Assembly: GCA_964059195.1 (NCBI GenBank)
Contig: CAXKWD010000001.1
Span: 221,534,484-221,598,483, forward strand
Length of the DNA stretch: 64,000 bases
Direction: 5' to 3'
Origin: Ectobius pallidus
Taxonomy: Eukaryota; Arthropoda; Insecta; Blattodea; Ectobiidae
Shown here: piece by piece, positions 34,785-46,069 of the stretch
How the letters are laid out: every line of letters begins with the position of its first letter
Numbering within the stretch: position 1 is the stretch's first letter
Made by a program: the position numbers and the translations under genes
Notes under the pieces: model-generated
Seen by the model: the letters and a program-made list of their open reading frames with translations, nothing else
What the model was told of the DNA's origin: nothing
The model's database searches: none

Positions 34785-35198
34785 TAGGGTTCGGATGTTT
34801 ATGACATGTCATATTTTTATCCTGACCTCCGTTCTCGCCACAAACACAAATTAAACACGAATTGCACGTTTGTTATCCTAATCGGATCCTTTTTATTGTG
34901 CATATAAAGTCATATATATATATAGACTATATTTTTTTTTAGGGGTATGGCCATGTTTGGCCTTATTTGTAATTTAACGCCATATTTCAGTTATAAATTC
35001 GTTAAAAGAGTACAATTGTAGAGTGAATGTATGCCTACTACACGGCTTTAAATGTTTAGAATTAAAACATTTATTTTTTTTAAATACTTTACTTTTATTA
35101 GGTCATATTTTGGATTTTTGGGTCATATTTAGTTATTTTTAGGGGTATGTTTGCAAACATATTTTCCACTTTTTAGGTCATAAATATCCGAACGCCTT
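34785..35198. mobile_element. hAT-like element, family N3, short copy
   Basis: Ends TAGGGTTCGGATGTTTATGA and, inverted, TAAGGCGTTCGGATATTTAT. Flanks AAATAACG and AAATAAGT agree at 6 of 8. The interior repeats TAGGTCATATTT. 414 bp, non-coding. Confidence 0.7.
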
Positions 35199-35359
35199 AA
35201 ATAAGTAATTTAAGTTTTGAATCAATTATATGTAAAATCAGCTTATTACTTGACCAACGAGGGACTAATTTAATTTATAGCCGCAACTTTCAGGTTACCA
35301 TTGCTAATAATCTATACGCTCAACCTACGAAGTCTAAGTCTAAGAAGTAAAAAAAATTC

Positions 35360-35455
35360 ATCTGTATCTGTATCTGATACCCTATGATCCCCAGGTGGGG
35401 CGAAGGGGCCTCCAAGCGGAGGTTTCATTACCTATTATTAATTTTGAGATGCTGA
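35360..35455 (-). mobile_element. SINE S4, 3' fragment
   Basis: Inverse of the S4 3' end: CCCCACCTGGGGATCATAGG then GATACAGATACAGA. Matches 36290-36385. Confidence 0.8.
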
Positions 35456-35611
35456 AAAAAATGTTCCAAGTCATGAGTTATTTCTAATAGGCCTATAATA
35501 GGAGATAATGCGTCTTTTAAAGAAATTAAATCTACCAGAATCTGAAGTGGAAATATAGCCTATGTAGGCTACTGTTTTAGGCCTATTTACAAATTATGTG
35601 AAAAAATGAAA

Positions 35612-35982
35612 TAATCTATTACTGTATTAGCGTACGAGTGATTCAGTGATTCACAGTTACATATTATCTTATGAATAAATAGCTTTTAAATCTGTGTTTT
35701 TTATTCATTAATATTAAAGCCTCTTTAACTAAAAAATCATATCGCTACTATAAACTAAAATACAATGGATGTAGATAGCAATACAAAGTACAGTGTATTT
35801 CATGAAATTTAAGACATTGATGTGGTATCTTGGTTGGCAGAAACTTTGCACTTTATTTTTGCAGTGTATTATCTTATGTATGAAATAAATAACCATCCTT
35901 CCTTCGGCTACTATTATCAGTCGGTTAATATTATCAGATTAGCTGCGTCCCGAAGTGATAATAATAAGCGGCGTGCGCTCTG
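35612..35982 (+). mobile_element. Tigger/pogo-like element, 3' fragment
   Basis: Follows 23675-23857: TACTGTATTAGC, ATTCACAGT, CTATTATCAGTCGGTTAATA and AAGCGGCGTGCGCTCTG at the end. The left terminus is absent. Confidence 0.7.
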
Positions 35983-35997
35983 TGTGTATATATATAG

Positions 35998-36385
35998 TCG
36001 GCCGCGGTGGTCTAGAGGTAGCGTGCCCGCCTCTAGATCCGCAGGGATCAAACCCGGCCGCGGTCGATGGATTTTTCAGGACGTAAAAATCCAGGGCACG
36101 GAGTCCTCCGGGAGGGACTTTAAGCTGTCGTAGATTTACGGCACGTAAAAGAACTCCAAGTCTAAATTGGAGCCTCTGGACAAAATTTCTCGGCCCTTTC
36201 ACGTCCAAGAAATACTTACTTCCAGAGGGGGGGTTGCGAGGCGATGGGCTTACCACCTGTCCCTCTACCCTCTCTCGGAAAATAAGCATGTCAAAATTAG
36301 TATAGGTAATGAAGCCTCCATTGGAAGCCCCTTCGCCCCACCTGGGGATCATAGGGTACCAGATACAGATATACAGTTACAGATA
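35998..36385 (+). mobile_element. tRNA-derived SINE, family S4, full length
   Basis: Head GGCCGCGGTGGTCTAGAGGT (box A) and GGGATCAAACCC (decayed box B), a body of about 300 bp with hairpin-capable TTTTTCAGGACGTAAAAA, and a 3' end of ATACAGATATACAGTTACAG repeats running into an AT microsatellite. Confidence 0.85.
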
Positions 36386-36386
36386 T

Positions 36387-36428
<42 letters not shown>
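36386..36428. repeat. (AT)n microsatellite
   Basis: Some 20 AT units at the SINE S4 tail. Confidence 0.95.
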
Positions 36429-36690
36429 ATGTCTATACTTGTTCACCTAAAGAGGAAAGAACCAAAAGATTATAAAAATGCACAAATTAATCTTCTAACG
36501 CGATCAGTATTATGTTGACGTAAGGTATATGATCTTAATGTTGTGGCAGCCCTTTTTCCACATCACGTGTGTTGAAGGGTTGTAATGGTACTTGTAACCA
36601 CAAAGAAACAGGCCTTCTAATTACGCAGTGACGGGGGTGGAGTGGCTGTTGAAAAGGCATCGCGGTGTGAAGCAATGCGAGGGGTGGAAT

Positions 36691-36712
36691 GCGTGCGTGC
36701 GTGCGTGCGTGC
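36691..36712. repeat. (GTGC)n microsatellite
   Basis: Five GTGC units. Confidence 0.9.
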
Positions 36713-36817
36713 CAGGTTATCGTGCCTTTCCCTACCCAATCATGCGTCCCTACACGTTCTGTTCGCCACAGACATGATCGCTAGGAGCCTTTCTTTCTTG
36801 TGAATGTTTCGTGAAAT

Positions 36818-37440
36818 ACGCATTAAGTGCCAGTATAGTACTGTCTGAGATTGTGCGGTGGACGGGAAAATGTCTGTCCGTCCGTGTGTCTGTGCGCGCG
36901 ATAAATCAAACACGCTTTCCGATTTTCCTAAAACTTGGTATACGCATGGGAAGAGGCTTTTTGATTTTGGACCAAAACGGTTAACCAGTACCGAAGTAAA
37001 GCCCAATTTAGTGCCTATTTTTTTATTGTAATAGGCTATATTAGAAAGGCGCGATAATTCAAATACGGGAAAATGTCTGCCCGTGTGTCGTTTACGCTTT
37101 ATCGGATTTTCATGAAACTTGGTATACGCATTTATAAAGTCCATGGGAAGAACCCTATTGATATTGAACCAAATCAGTTGACCGGTACCGGAGTAAAGCC
37201 CAATTCATGGGCCGCAAGGCCGAAGTGCTTAGGGTCGTCCCAACCCGCCTTCCACCCTTAAGGGGATTCAATCAATCAATCAAAGCCCAATTCCCTACCT
37301 ATTTTATGGCAATATATTAGAACGGCGCGATAATTCAAATAGACCTACGCTTTATCGGATTTTCATAAAACTTGGTATAGGCCTACGCATTCATAACGTC
37401 AATGGGAAGAAGCCTATTGAATTTGAACCTAAATGTGTAT
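36818..37440 (+). repeat. interspersed repeat family A, copy 4 (three monomers)
   Basis: Starts GCATTAAGTGCCAGTATAGT. Monomers begin near 36895, 37066 and 37321, each with the GAAACTTGGTATACGCAT-like core. The second monomer is interrupted by a 75-bp retroposed fragment at 37207. The 3' half of the family is missing. Confidence 0.8.
37207..37281 (+). mobile_element. 75-bp retroposed fragment with 12-bp TSD and (AATC)n tail
   Basis: AAAGCCCAATTC at 37195-37206 is repeated at 37282-37293. The insert starts GGGCCGCAAGGCCGAAGTG after two bases and ends in ATTCAATCAATCAATC. A short simple-repeat tail with target duplication is typical of 5'-truncated LINE or SINE insertion by an RTE-type enzyme. 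Confidence 0.8.
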
Positions 37441-37772
37441 GTGTGTCTGTGAATAACCTAGCTCCAAAACGGAAAATCGTATGGAAACAAAATGTTGTAT
37501 TTGGGTTAGGTACCTTCTGAAGATGTGACACGAAGATTGGCGGCAAGTGTTTCTTATTTTCAAGGGGACTTTACATGAAGCAATTTTAGTTTTTTGCTAT
37601 TTAAAAAAAAAAAAATGTAAATTTTGCACGTGAGTTTCTTATAGGGCTATTAACAGCTAAAACTTTTATTTGAGACATTTTTTGAACAAATTAGCCTATC
37701 TGAAGAGTAATTATAAGCCACCCACTCCGAATACGTGCTCTTTGCAATATGGCCTCTTATTTTTCCTTCGGG

Positions 37773-38305
37773 TTGGTTGGTTGGTATATGGTTATTTAAC
37801 GACGAGGATGTACTGCAACTTACGCCTGTTTCCGTCGCCGTGCATAGGCGTAACCAGGCCGACCATAAGGGGGGGGTTATAACATCCGCGGGGTCTGGGG
37901 GTATGGAATACCCCCCAGGGAGAGGGGGTCCGGGGATCCTCCCCTGGAAAATTTAAAAAATTAAGATGCAAAATAACGAGTTTTAAGCTTCCGGGGGTCC
38001 GCCCCCGGAAAATTAAAAAAATTAAGACGCAAAATAACGAGTTTTAAGCTTCCCACGCTTTATACTCGTATTAAGTAATTTATGGGCAGACTTAAAAAAA
38101 TTATACTATTTTCCTTTTCTTAATCAATGGGGGGGGGGTTCAAACCCCCAAACCCCTCCCCCTCGGTACGCCTATGTCGCCGTGTGCCGGAATTTTGTCC
38201 CGCAGGAGTTCACATAAATGGTATCGACCTGGGCTGGGATCGAACCCTCAACCTTGGGCACAGAAAGTCAGCGCGATACTAACTGCGCCACCCAAGCCGA
38301 CCGTA
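37773..38305 (-). mobile_element. tRNA-derived SINE, family S7, split by a MITE
   Basis: Minus strand head GGGTGGCGCAGTTAGTATCG (box A) and GGGTTCGATCCCAGCC (box B). The 3' tail has TTGG repeats. TCCTTCGGG flanks both sides (37764-37772, 38306-38314), a 9-bp target duplication. Body interrupted by the hAT-like MITE at 37843-38176. Confidence 0.85.
37843..38176. mobile_element. hAT-like MITE with perfect 8-bp TSD
   Basis: Ends CATAGGCGTA and TACGCCTATG. TCGCCGTG occurs at 37835-37842 and 38177-38184. The interior has a tandem duplication of about 65 bp (GAAAATTTAAAAAATTAAGA… AAGCTTC twice) and G/C-runs near each end. Confidence 0.9.
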
Positions 38306-38314
38306 TCCTTCGGG

Positions 38315-40390
38315 GATGCGATGCGATGTGGTAACGACATTGTCTCTATTATTACAACCACTTTACATAAGAGAATCTCATACATAAGAGACTACTTTTT
38401 TTTCAGAGGAAGTTACTTTTTTCACACCATATTTTTTCCTTGTGCTGCCCACGTCTGTTTTGAAGAGAGTATAGCTTGGTGCCACTAAATCGATACTTGA
38501 TGTAGGCGCGTGGTGCGAAGAGATTTGTGTTGATTTCATCATTACAGTAACCATTAATTCCTCTTTTCAGTTCATTAAACTGAATATCTTAACCCACTTC
38601 GCTAATTTATTCTCAGCGCCATTGTAACGGGAAAGCTAACACCTCTGTAAACATCTGCCGAGCAAAACCCGTAAGCGTAGGTGGCAATTACGATAAACAT
38701 GATTATTTATGAGATTCATGCAGTCATGAATGTAAATTATGTCCAATGTAACCCATTACTGACCAATTTGGAGGCGTTCTTTATTCCTCACGACAAAGAT
38801 TAGAGCTAGAGTATGTGATATAACTGGTCCCAAATGATTGGAATACTTACATTTGCAAATTGCATGATATTTTAGGAAATTCGTGAGAAGTTCTCTAATT
38901 CTCAGTACGTCATTATCTGTTGCTTAGCAACAATAAACAATGTATCCAATCGCTTTCACATAAGCACGGCCTGTTATAGATTTTAAGTTATTAAGTGCAA
39001 TTCCATTTCAGAGCGAAGGATTTTTCCAGATTAGTTCTTTATTTGTATATTCTATGACGGTATAACTTAGAGAAATATTATAGATGAATGTCTATTTTCA
39101 GCAAATGTTCAAACTATGTTAATTTGTTTTCATATGTCATTTGTTTCAAACATGTTGCCAACCAAAAAGAGCCTGAATCCCGCTACATATGAAATGACCA
39201 AAAAGTAGTTTGAATATTATTTTCCGTTTAAAATTAACTCTGCAAAATGACATAAAACGTTGTAGGCTACAATGTTCGATCGTTATAAGAACTTAACAGG
39301 ACGCGAGTTTTGTGAACTTCCATGTAACAATCTTACATAATAAATAATTGTTAAAACATTTTTTTTTTAAATTCAAACTTTTTGGGGATATCTCCGTATT
39401 TATTATTATGTGTCTATAAAACTTTTTTTTTTAAATTTGTATGAAACCTTAAATTCCCCTTTAAAATAAGATTTATTATTGCATTTAGGTAAATTACATT
39501 TACAAAGTTTGACATTGTACGAGTAGGCTTTATAGTCTAATGCTTAGGTAATATACAGTGCGTAGGAAAAGTGTGTAAAACATTTTAAAATAGTTATTAA
39601 TTTTGTACAGTTTTGTTCCTAGGCATTTTTATGTAGGCCTAATGCCTGAATTTCAAACTTTCCCGGCAACATAGATACGAAACGTTTAATGTTTTGCATA
39701 GCATCAACGATTAAGGCAACATCTCCATAATCAAATGGGATAAAAACAAACCTTGATGGGTCGGCTGTAATGACCGGCTTTGGAAATTGAGGGGACCGAG
39801 CAATTACCCAATCAATCACAAGCACCACACGGCAATTACAACTTCCATGATTATGCAGAGGCGTAATGACATGTGTAATTATTGTTGCTTGAGGAGAATT
39901 CCAATACTAAGCACTCGTGGCTGTATCGTCTGCGAATAATTAAAAGTGGATCCAAATCAAAGCCTTCTGTAGCAGTAATATTAAAATCGGAAACAAAACA
40001 CTGTAATACAAAACAGAGACATTAAAACTGAGAACAAAAGATGTATCAATCACTGGTAATTTTAAATCCAAAGCCTGCTATAACAGAGCTATCAAAACAC
40101 GGAAAAATGCCGCGGAACATGAAACAAAGTTCAGAGCCCCCTGTTGTAGTGCTATTAAATCATCAGACAAATGACTTTATCATCTGCACACACTTTTATT
40201 TCGTTGGCTTAATCACCTCAGTTGTTATTCTGAACTTTTTGCGAACTTAATCTGAGTTACACAATGATTTTACAGATAGCTGGCAATTACATCTTTCTCT
40301 TCGTAGTTTTGTCGATTGCTTTATTAACCAACATGGGTCAAATCGTAAGGTCAATCTGGCATCCTTAGCTTCTGAATTATTTATATGTAA
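38315..40390. other. unassigned DNA, the longest block without a recognised repeat
   Basis: About 2 kb with no long open frame, no terminal repeats and no RNA gene visible. An 80-bp segment around 38930-39000 (GTTGCTTAGCAACAATAAAC…GGCCTGTTATA) matches 54788-54870 and holds an X-box-like palindrome in both. Open frames at 39619-39828 and 40041-40250 have no domain. Confidence 0.45.
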
Positions 40391-40993
40391 TACCAGTTCA
40401 AATACTTAGGAAGTGTACTGACGAAAGATGCCTATTGCACCAAGGAGATAAGATCAAGAATTGCCATGGCCAAGAAAGCATTTATGAAGAAGAGAACTCT
40501 GCTAACTAGTAGTCTGAACCTAGAGCTACGTAAAAACCTGGTGAAGTGTTATATTTGGAGTATTGCTTTGTATGGATCAGAGACATGGACTTTGAGGAAA
40601 TTAGAGAAGAAATATTTAGAAAGTTTTGAAATGTGGTGCTGGAGACAGATAGAAAATATAAAGTGGATGGACATGGTGACAAACGAAGAGGTTCTGAGTA
40701 GAGTGGGTGAGAAGAAGTCAATCATACACATAATTCGTCAGAGGAAAGCAAACTGGGTTGGGCACATTCTCAGAAGGAACTGCTTATTACATGGTGTCGT
40801 AGAAGGAAGATTGGAGGGTACAACTAGACTTGGAAGAAGAAGAATTCAGCTGTTGGACGATTTAAGGGAAAAGCGGAAATATTGGATGCTGAAGGAGGAA
40901 GCAGAGGATAGACAGTTTTGGAAAACCAAATTCGCGTACCAAGTTTGAAAACCTGCCGGAAGGCAGAATACTTACTACTACTACTACTACTAC
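40391..40993 (+). pseudogene. LINE reverse-transcriptase C-terminal fragment with (TAC)n tail
   Basis: Reads without a stop from YQFKYLGSVLTKDAYCTKEI (40391) through IWSIALYGSETWTLRKLEKK, FEMWCWRQIE, a KANWVGHILRRNCLLHGVVE block and REKRKYWMLKEEAEDRQFWK to a stop near 40946. These are the conserved post-reverse-transcriptase landmarks (YLGS, LYGSETW, WxGHxLR) of an insect LINE, probably RTE-like. A TAA directly precedes the first codon and the catalytic domain is absent, so it is a 5'-truncated copy. The frame is unbroken over about 185 codons and ends in seven or more TAC units, suggesting a recent insertion. Confidence 0.85.
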
Positions 40994-41287
40994 AGAATAC
41001 CTGGGAAGAACGCTTTCATATAGGCTATAACCTCGCTGATCACCAAACCCTCAATGCGGTTCTCGAATTTTAATAAAATCGGGATTTTTATTTATCTTTT
41101 TTTGTCATGTACAAAGCCTCATATTTTTTTGAGTTTTTGAGCTCGAGGTGAGTCGTAATTCTTACAAGCTTGGAAATAACAGTTGGTTCACTCGGATTGG
41201 GTAATTTATCTCTGAGATTTGATTCCGTAAAATCCGGAAAGTCGAAAGTGGTAGATTCAATACCGAAATACCGGAGCGATACTTTAA

Positions 41288-42114
41288 GGGGAGATGGTGG
41301 CAGAAATCATGAAAATATCTAAACTAAACTCCGTGGCGCTACATCCCTTAAGAGACAAAGCCTACCACCCGACCGCTCCGTCATCAACCATAGGCAGAAG
41401 GCAGGATTGGGGGGCATGTGGTCAGTATGCCGACACCCACGGCCGTTAATGGTTCTCTATCAAGTAGCTCCTCAATTTGAATCACGAGGCTGAGTGCACC
41501 CCGTTCCAGACCTCTATCTCAGAAAAATCTGTGGAGGTACCGGGGATCGAGCCCGGGCCAACGGATCTGTAGGCCTAGCCAGCGACGCTAATCACAAGAC
41601 CATGCCGACGGTCCATGAAAATATCACAATATTTTATTCCTTTATTTTTAGGAATATATTTCTACATGGACCTGCTGGAAGGATTTTGATGAAATTTGGC
41701 ACATTTAAGTGCAACAGAATTTCAGTCTAAAGAATATAAACAATTTTATGATTGAAAGATCATGAAAAATTTTATTAAAAAAAATTGTCAAATTCAAAAT
41801 TCACAGAGAATAATTGAACCAATGTGTCAGAAAGTTACTGCACTTAAATTTGTCCCTATTAGTGTAGGTCATTTTTCTGTGGAGAGAACTGAAAATTTTT
41901 GTTTGGATATATGAAAAATGTGTACCGAAAGATAGAAATGAAAAAAAAAATCACTACACCATTAATAATTCATTTAAAATTTTGTACGAATGACCAAAAT
42001 CAGCTCAAAAAATTTCCCTAAATATGTGTTTCAAATTTCAGTATATGTCCCAAAATATAGGAGATATGGAATTGCAAATATAGGCCTACCAGTGTAAATC
42101 TCCCACCGTCTCCC
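41288..42114. mobile_element. TTAA-flanked inverted-repeat element (piggyBac-like)
   Basis: TTAA at 41284-41287 and 42115-42118. Ends GGGGAGATGGTGGCAG and, inverted, GGGAGACGGTGGGAG. TTAA duplications are characteristic of piggyBac transposases. It contains a whole SINE (41320-41613). No transposase frame. Confidence 0.7.
41320..41613 (-). mobile_element. tRNA-derived SINE S3 with 12-bp TSD
   Basis: CATGAAAATATC at 41308-41319 and 41614-41625. Box B inverse GGGGATCGAGCCCGGGCC. It sits inside the TTAA-flanked element and is therefore younger than it. Confidence 0.9.
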
Positions 42115-42406
42115 TTAACAAACGTTCATCCTTCCTCTTTTCACATGCCTATTTGGAGCCAAATTATTCAGGTTTCAAATTTCGTGTACAAAAAGTCTCT
42201 TTGCCTTTCTATAACCCGGCATAGATGAATACAGCTCAGTGTAAAATAAATTTGTCCCGTGATATTTATCAAAATATATATACCTCACTATAGCATTTCT
42301 GTGGCTTGTAAAGTTATGTATTTAGCACCAATTAACGCCCGTGTTTCATAAAAAGCGTTTTTCACTCCACTGCTGTATGTACAATGCGATTAAAAGATTG
42401 TCGCCT

Positions 42407-42420
42407 GTTGTCTAGGTAAC
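42407..42420. promoter_or_regulatory. X-box-like palindrome 1 (RFX consensus)
   Basis: GTTGTCTAGGTAAC fits GTTRYYWWRRYAAC. It lies in a 740-bp stretch (42119-42860) with no recognised repeat. Confidence 0.35.
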
Positions 42421-42862
42421 CGATGTAACAAATGACGGTGTTTCCCGCGCCAAAGGATAGAGCCATCTTCACCACTATCTTATCTGCCAAATAAAGTAGT
42501 TTCAGGAGGCACTGGAGTGTGTCAAAGCCGCCGCCGAAGCCAAAAAAAAGATAAGATTTTATCCCGTGTTGTAGAAAACAAATATTTATCTCCTTCCTAC
42601 AGATGCCGCTTTTTTACATTGTTTTCATTAAATGGCCGTAACTCATTTCGCTGTTCGCCAGAGGGAATTAGTGATTAAAATTATGGCAGCGTTGCCTCTG
42701 GCTAATTTTACTTAAAGAGTTATGCGGACGATAGTGTTTTGTTCGGCTTTTAAAGGTTCAGTTCTACTATCGTAAGTCATTTATTTTGTGGAAAATTCTC
42801 TCGAAACATTTCTGCCAACAAATATCAAACAAAAGTGTTCCTTTTGCGATGAACTTGGCCTA

Positions 42863-43145
42863 CTATAGTCTCATGTCGTTATTAAGTGTTCTACCCTTAA
42901 ACTTGGTCTGCAAATTTTGCTCTCCATATTCTATCCCTGGCTTCCTCTCTGAGTAACCAGTATTTTTTTTCTGCTTTAAATCGTGTTGGAACTGGATACT
43001 TCTTCTTCTTCTTCTTCGACCTAAGTTCCTCCACATTCCCTTCAATGACGTCATGCAGCAGACAATTTCTTCTGAAGATGTGACCTTTCCAGTTTGTTCT
43101 CTTTGAAGAACTGTGTTCAGGATTGATCTCTTCTCGTTCACTCTT
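42863..43145 (-). pseudogene. LINE C-terminal relic
   Basis: Minus strand frame MNEKRSILNTVLQREQTGKV, then a GRRRRRRSIQFQHDLKQKKN block matches the NEExxxLHxIxxRKxNWxGH…GRRRxQLLDDLxE pattern of the fragment at 40391, with frame shifts. About 90 codons remain. Confidence 0.65.
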
Positions 43146-43369
43146 CGCAGGATGTGACTATAGTCTCCTACGCAGAAAACTGGCCATTATCCTAATATAA
43201 TACTAATACTACTAATAATGATATGTTTAATTGTTTTCGTTTATAGGTAATATTTCTAGGTAAGAATATCTCACTTTTTAGAAAATACATTTCTCTTTTG
43301 TTTGTGGTAACCTAGAAACCGACATAGACAACGTCTCCGGCTGTGGGAAAAATAATTTTAGAGCAAATG

Positions 43370-43383
43370 GTTGCTATAGCAAC
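43370..43383. promoter_or_regulatory. X-box-like palindrome 2, perfect
   Basis: GTTGCTATAGCAAC is a perfect 14-bp palindrome. Weaker look-alikes GTAACCTAGAAAC and GTTACCATAGAAAC stand at 43307 and 43465. Confidence 0.4.
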
Positions 43384-43790
43384 AGTAATGGGTGTGATGC
43401 GGTTGTACTTGAGCCATGGCGCTCTGCTTGAAGTATATAACGGGTCACCCTTAAGTAAAATACTGTTACCATAGAAACACATAATGATATTAGACGGCTT
43501 TTTTTGCTCAGGAGAACACTGTAATTTGTATTATCTGAGTGTTGTGTCTCATGAGAGACCAGTGTTTGTACCTGTGAGAAGGTTAACGAAGCAACAGACA
43601 AGTCCATGCGACACTGTCATTACTGCAATTAAAAGAGCATTGGCATCTCTCTAGTTAGCGCGTGCTTTGACTGTATCCTTAATGAGGTAGTGCTTCAGGG
43701 TGTTCTGAAAACTCTTTCTCTAGACTAATGATGTTTCATTTTCTGGTAAGTTTCGAATAATCTATTTAAATAGTAGTAGTGGCCTATAGT

Positions 43791-44031
43791 GACCGCCGGC
43801 GTTGTCCTGTAGTTAGCGTCGCTAACTGCAGATCCGTCGGCCCGGATTCGATCCCCGGTACCTCCTCGGATTTTTCTGAGGTATGGAGGTCTTGTACGGG
43901 TGCACTCAGCCTCGTGATTCCAATTAAGGAGCTACTTGATAGAGAAGTAACGGCTGCCTGTGGTAGATGACGCAGCGGTCGGGTGGTAGGCCATATCCCT
44001 CCAGGGATGTAGCGCCACGGAGTTTAGTTCT
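43791..44031 (+). mobile_element. tRNA-derived SINE S3 with perfect 14-bp TSD
   Basis: Flanked by TAGTGGCCTATAGT at 43777-43790 and 44032-44045. Box A region GGCGTTGTCCTGTAGTTAGC, box B GGATTCGATCCCCGG, 3' end GATGTAGCGCCACGGAGTTT. This copy defines the family boundaries (241 bp). Confidence 0.95.
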
Positions 44032-44149
44032 TAGTGGCCTATAGTAGTGGTAGCCATCGGCTTTCCACTTGCTCACAAAGGAACTTTTTTACCAGCCTGT
44101 AGTGAGCGTGGGGCAAAAGGTTTACAGTTTTTTTTTTACTGACTTACTT

Positions 44150-44548
44150 TCTCAATGGCAATAGACAATTCCTCAGCAAGCTAAAGGAATATTATCTATT
44201 TTATCTAACCCGGTGGTTCATTGCCACGCTTACCTGAGCCCGCCATTCAACCCTATTCTGTGTTAAGTTCATCCAACCATCCCTCGCAAATCCTACTTAC
44301 CTTAAATCTGTCCTAATACTGTCCTCCCACCTACGTCTAGGTCTTCCAAGTGGTCTTTTCCCTTCGGGTCTCCCAGTCAATATTTTTTAGATATGCCTTT
44401 CCTCCCCCATGCGCGCAACATGTCCAGCCCATTTCATCCGTGATTTAATTACACTTACTATATCTGGTGAAGAGTACAGGTCATGAAGCTCGTCGTTCGG
44501 CAGTTTTCTCCAGTCCCCATTTTCATCTATTTTAGGCCCCTAACGTCT
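44150..44548 (-). pseudogene. LINE C-terminal relic (family of 24484)
   Basis: Antisense match to 24484-24890 and 60795-61075, including the family 3' end (GGCAATAGACAATTCCTCAG on the + strand) and the coding block for a KLPNDELHDLYSSPDI-like segment near 44490. Frame-shifted. Confidence 0.75.
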
Positions 44549-44899
44549 TTGTTTTTACTTAAAAATATTGTTTGTGTAATCTAAACAACACTTTTAATCT
44601 ACTCTAATAAACTTTTTCGTCAGAATTCTATTGTTCTTTTTTCCCCATTAACTCCTGGCTTTAAAACATTTTAGAAAAATAAAATCTGATATAATACACT
44701 CACATAATTTCTGTACTTTAAGCATGGACAACGCATTTAAAATAGAATAAAAATAAGAGACCTTAATGCAGGAAGTCCATATTCAATTGTCTCGGAACAT
44801 GAGGTCGAACGGACGATGGCTGGCTTATAACTACCCTTAAAAAAAATGCGAACAAATGTTTCAAATGAAAGTTTTAGGTCTCAGAGTGATCACCCCGTG
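44549..44899. other. unassigned DNA
   Basis: AT-rich; nothing recognised. Confidence 0.35.
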
Positions 44900-44901
44900 T
44901 A

Positions 44902-45672
44902 CAGTCGGTCAAATAAAAAACGTCGGGACTCGTATGCTGCTAAAATTAAAGTTTTGACGCATTAGTTCACAAGTTTCCTATAAAAAACACAAAATACAGG
45001 TCATTTTCGGAACATATGAGGCCATGCGGCAGGAGGGAAAATATGAACAAGGAGGGAAAAAATGAACATCGCGGAAATCGCAACACACGATATTCAACTT
45101 AATGCATTGTCATAATTCATTTTGCTTTGTGTCATCGCCACATACAAATGCTAACGTGAGAGAAAGTGTGGTTAGGGCTGTAATTGACCTGCATTTTTCG
45201 GTCTCTGAAGCAGCGAGAAGGTTCCATATTTATGAAAAGAAGCTCAGAGGTGGGAACGTTACTATAATGCGACCGGAAGTTTTCATAGCAAACGTTGATC
45301 TGGCCGGACGCGTATTTCGATGCTAAGATTGGTTGCAGATGCTGAGCGTAAGTTATTGATTTTGCACTACAAGTACCGGTATTATAAAATAAAATCTTTA
45401 AAAAATGCTCCTTGAATAAACATATTCCTCGCGAATCTATTAATTATTAATATTATAACAATTTGCAACCAAGAATATGGCGGATTTGAGACATATAGCC
45501 ACAGCCTTCTATACATGTTTGTTTTGGAACAAAACTGACTAAATAATCAAGAAAATACATGGATAGACAAGAGGCGTGTGTGAACCTAACCTTAAGTCTT
45601 CCTGTACATGCGCATATGCTCGTTCGTGATACTTAATCAAATACCGCCCGACGTTTTTTATTTGACCGACTG
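44902..45672. mobile_element. Tc1/mariner-superfamily element with TA TSD
   Basis: TA at 44900-44901 and 45673-45674. Perfect inverted ends starting CAGTCGGTCAAATAAAAAAC. A frame at 45102-45326 (+) includes NVRESVVRAVIDLHFSVSEA then ARRFHI, which resembles a Psq/Tc-type helix-turn-helix DNA-binding segment. No catalytic DDE region remains, so it is a deletion derivative. Confidence 0.8.
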
Positions 45673-46031
45673 TACCTACATATTTTGAACATAATATTTT
45701 GGAGAAAATCGTGAAAAATTACATTTTCTTCATATAAAGTCATCTATCTTCGAGTAAGAACCCAAATATAAAATTTTGATTTCATGCTATTTTTTCTTCT
45801 GGAGCTAAATTTTTCACAGTCCACAGATTCAGACATATACACAGACATAACCTACTTCTAAATGACGTTAAATGACGTAAGCACCACCTAAGTTAATTTC
45901 TCATTACGTAATAATAATTATCTGTTCTGATTACTCCGTCGTGATCACATTAATTGTGGAAAATGTGGATTTGATAACATGCAGTGTTGTCATTATGTAG
46001 CATTATTTTGTCATTACCGCGTGTAAGTTAT

Positions 46032-46045
46032 GTTGTCATGGCAAC
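46032..46045. promoter_or_regulatory. X-box-like palindrome 3
   Basis: GTTGTCATGGCAAC, one transition from the textbook GTTGCCATGGCAAC. Confidence 0.35.
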
Positions 46046-46069
46046 TGAACTAAGCCATCTGTAATAAAG

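Noticed and set aside
35939..36352. 137-codon minus frame as a gene
   Set aside because: Translated antisense of tRNA-SINE S4.
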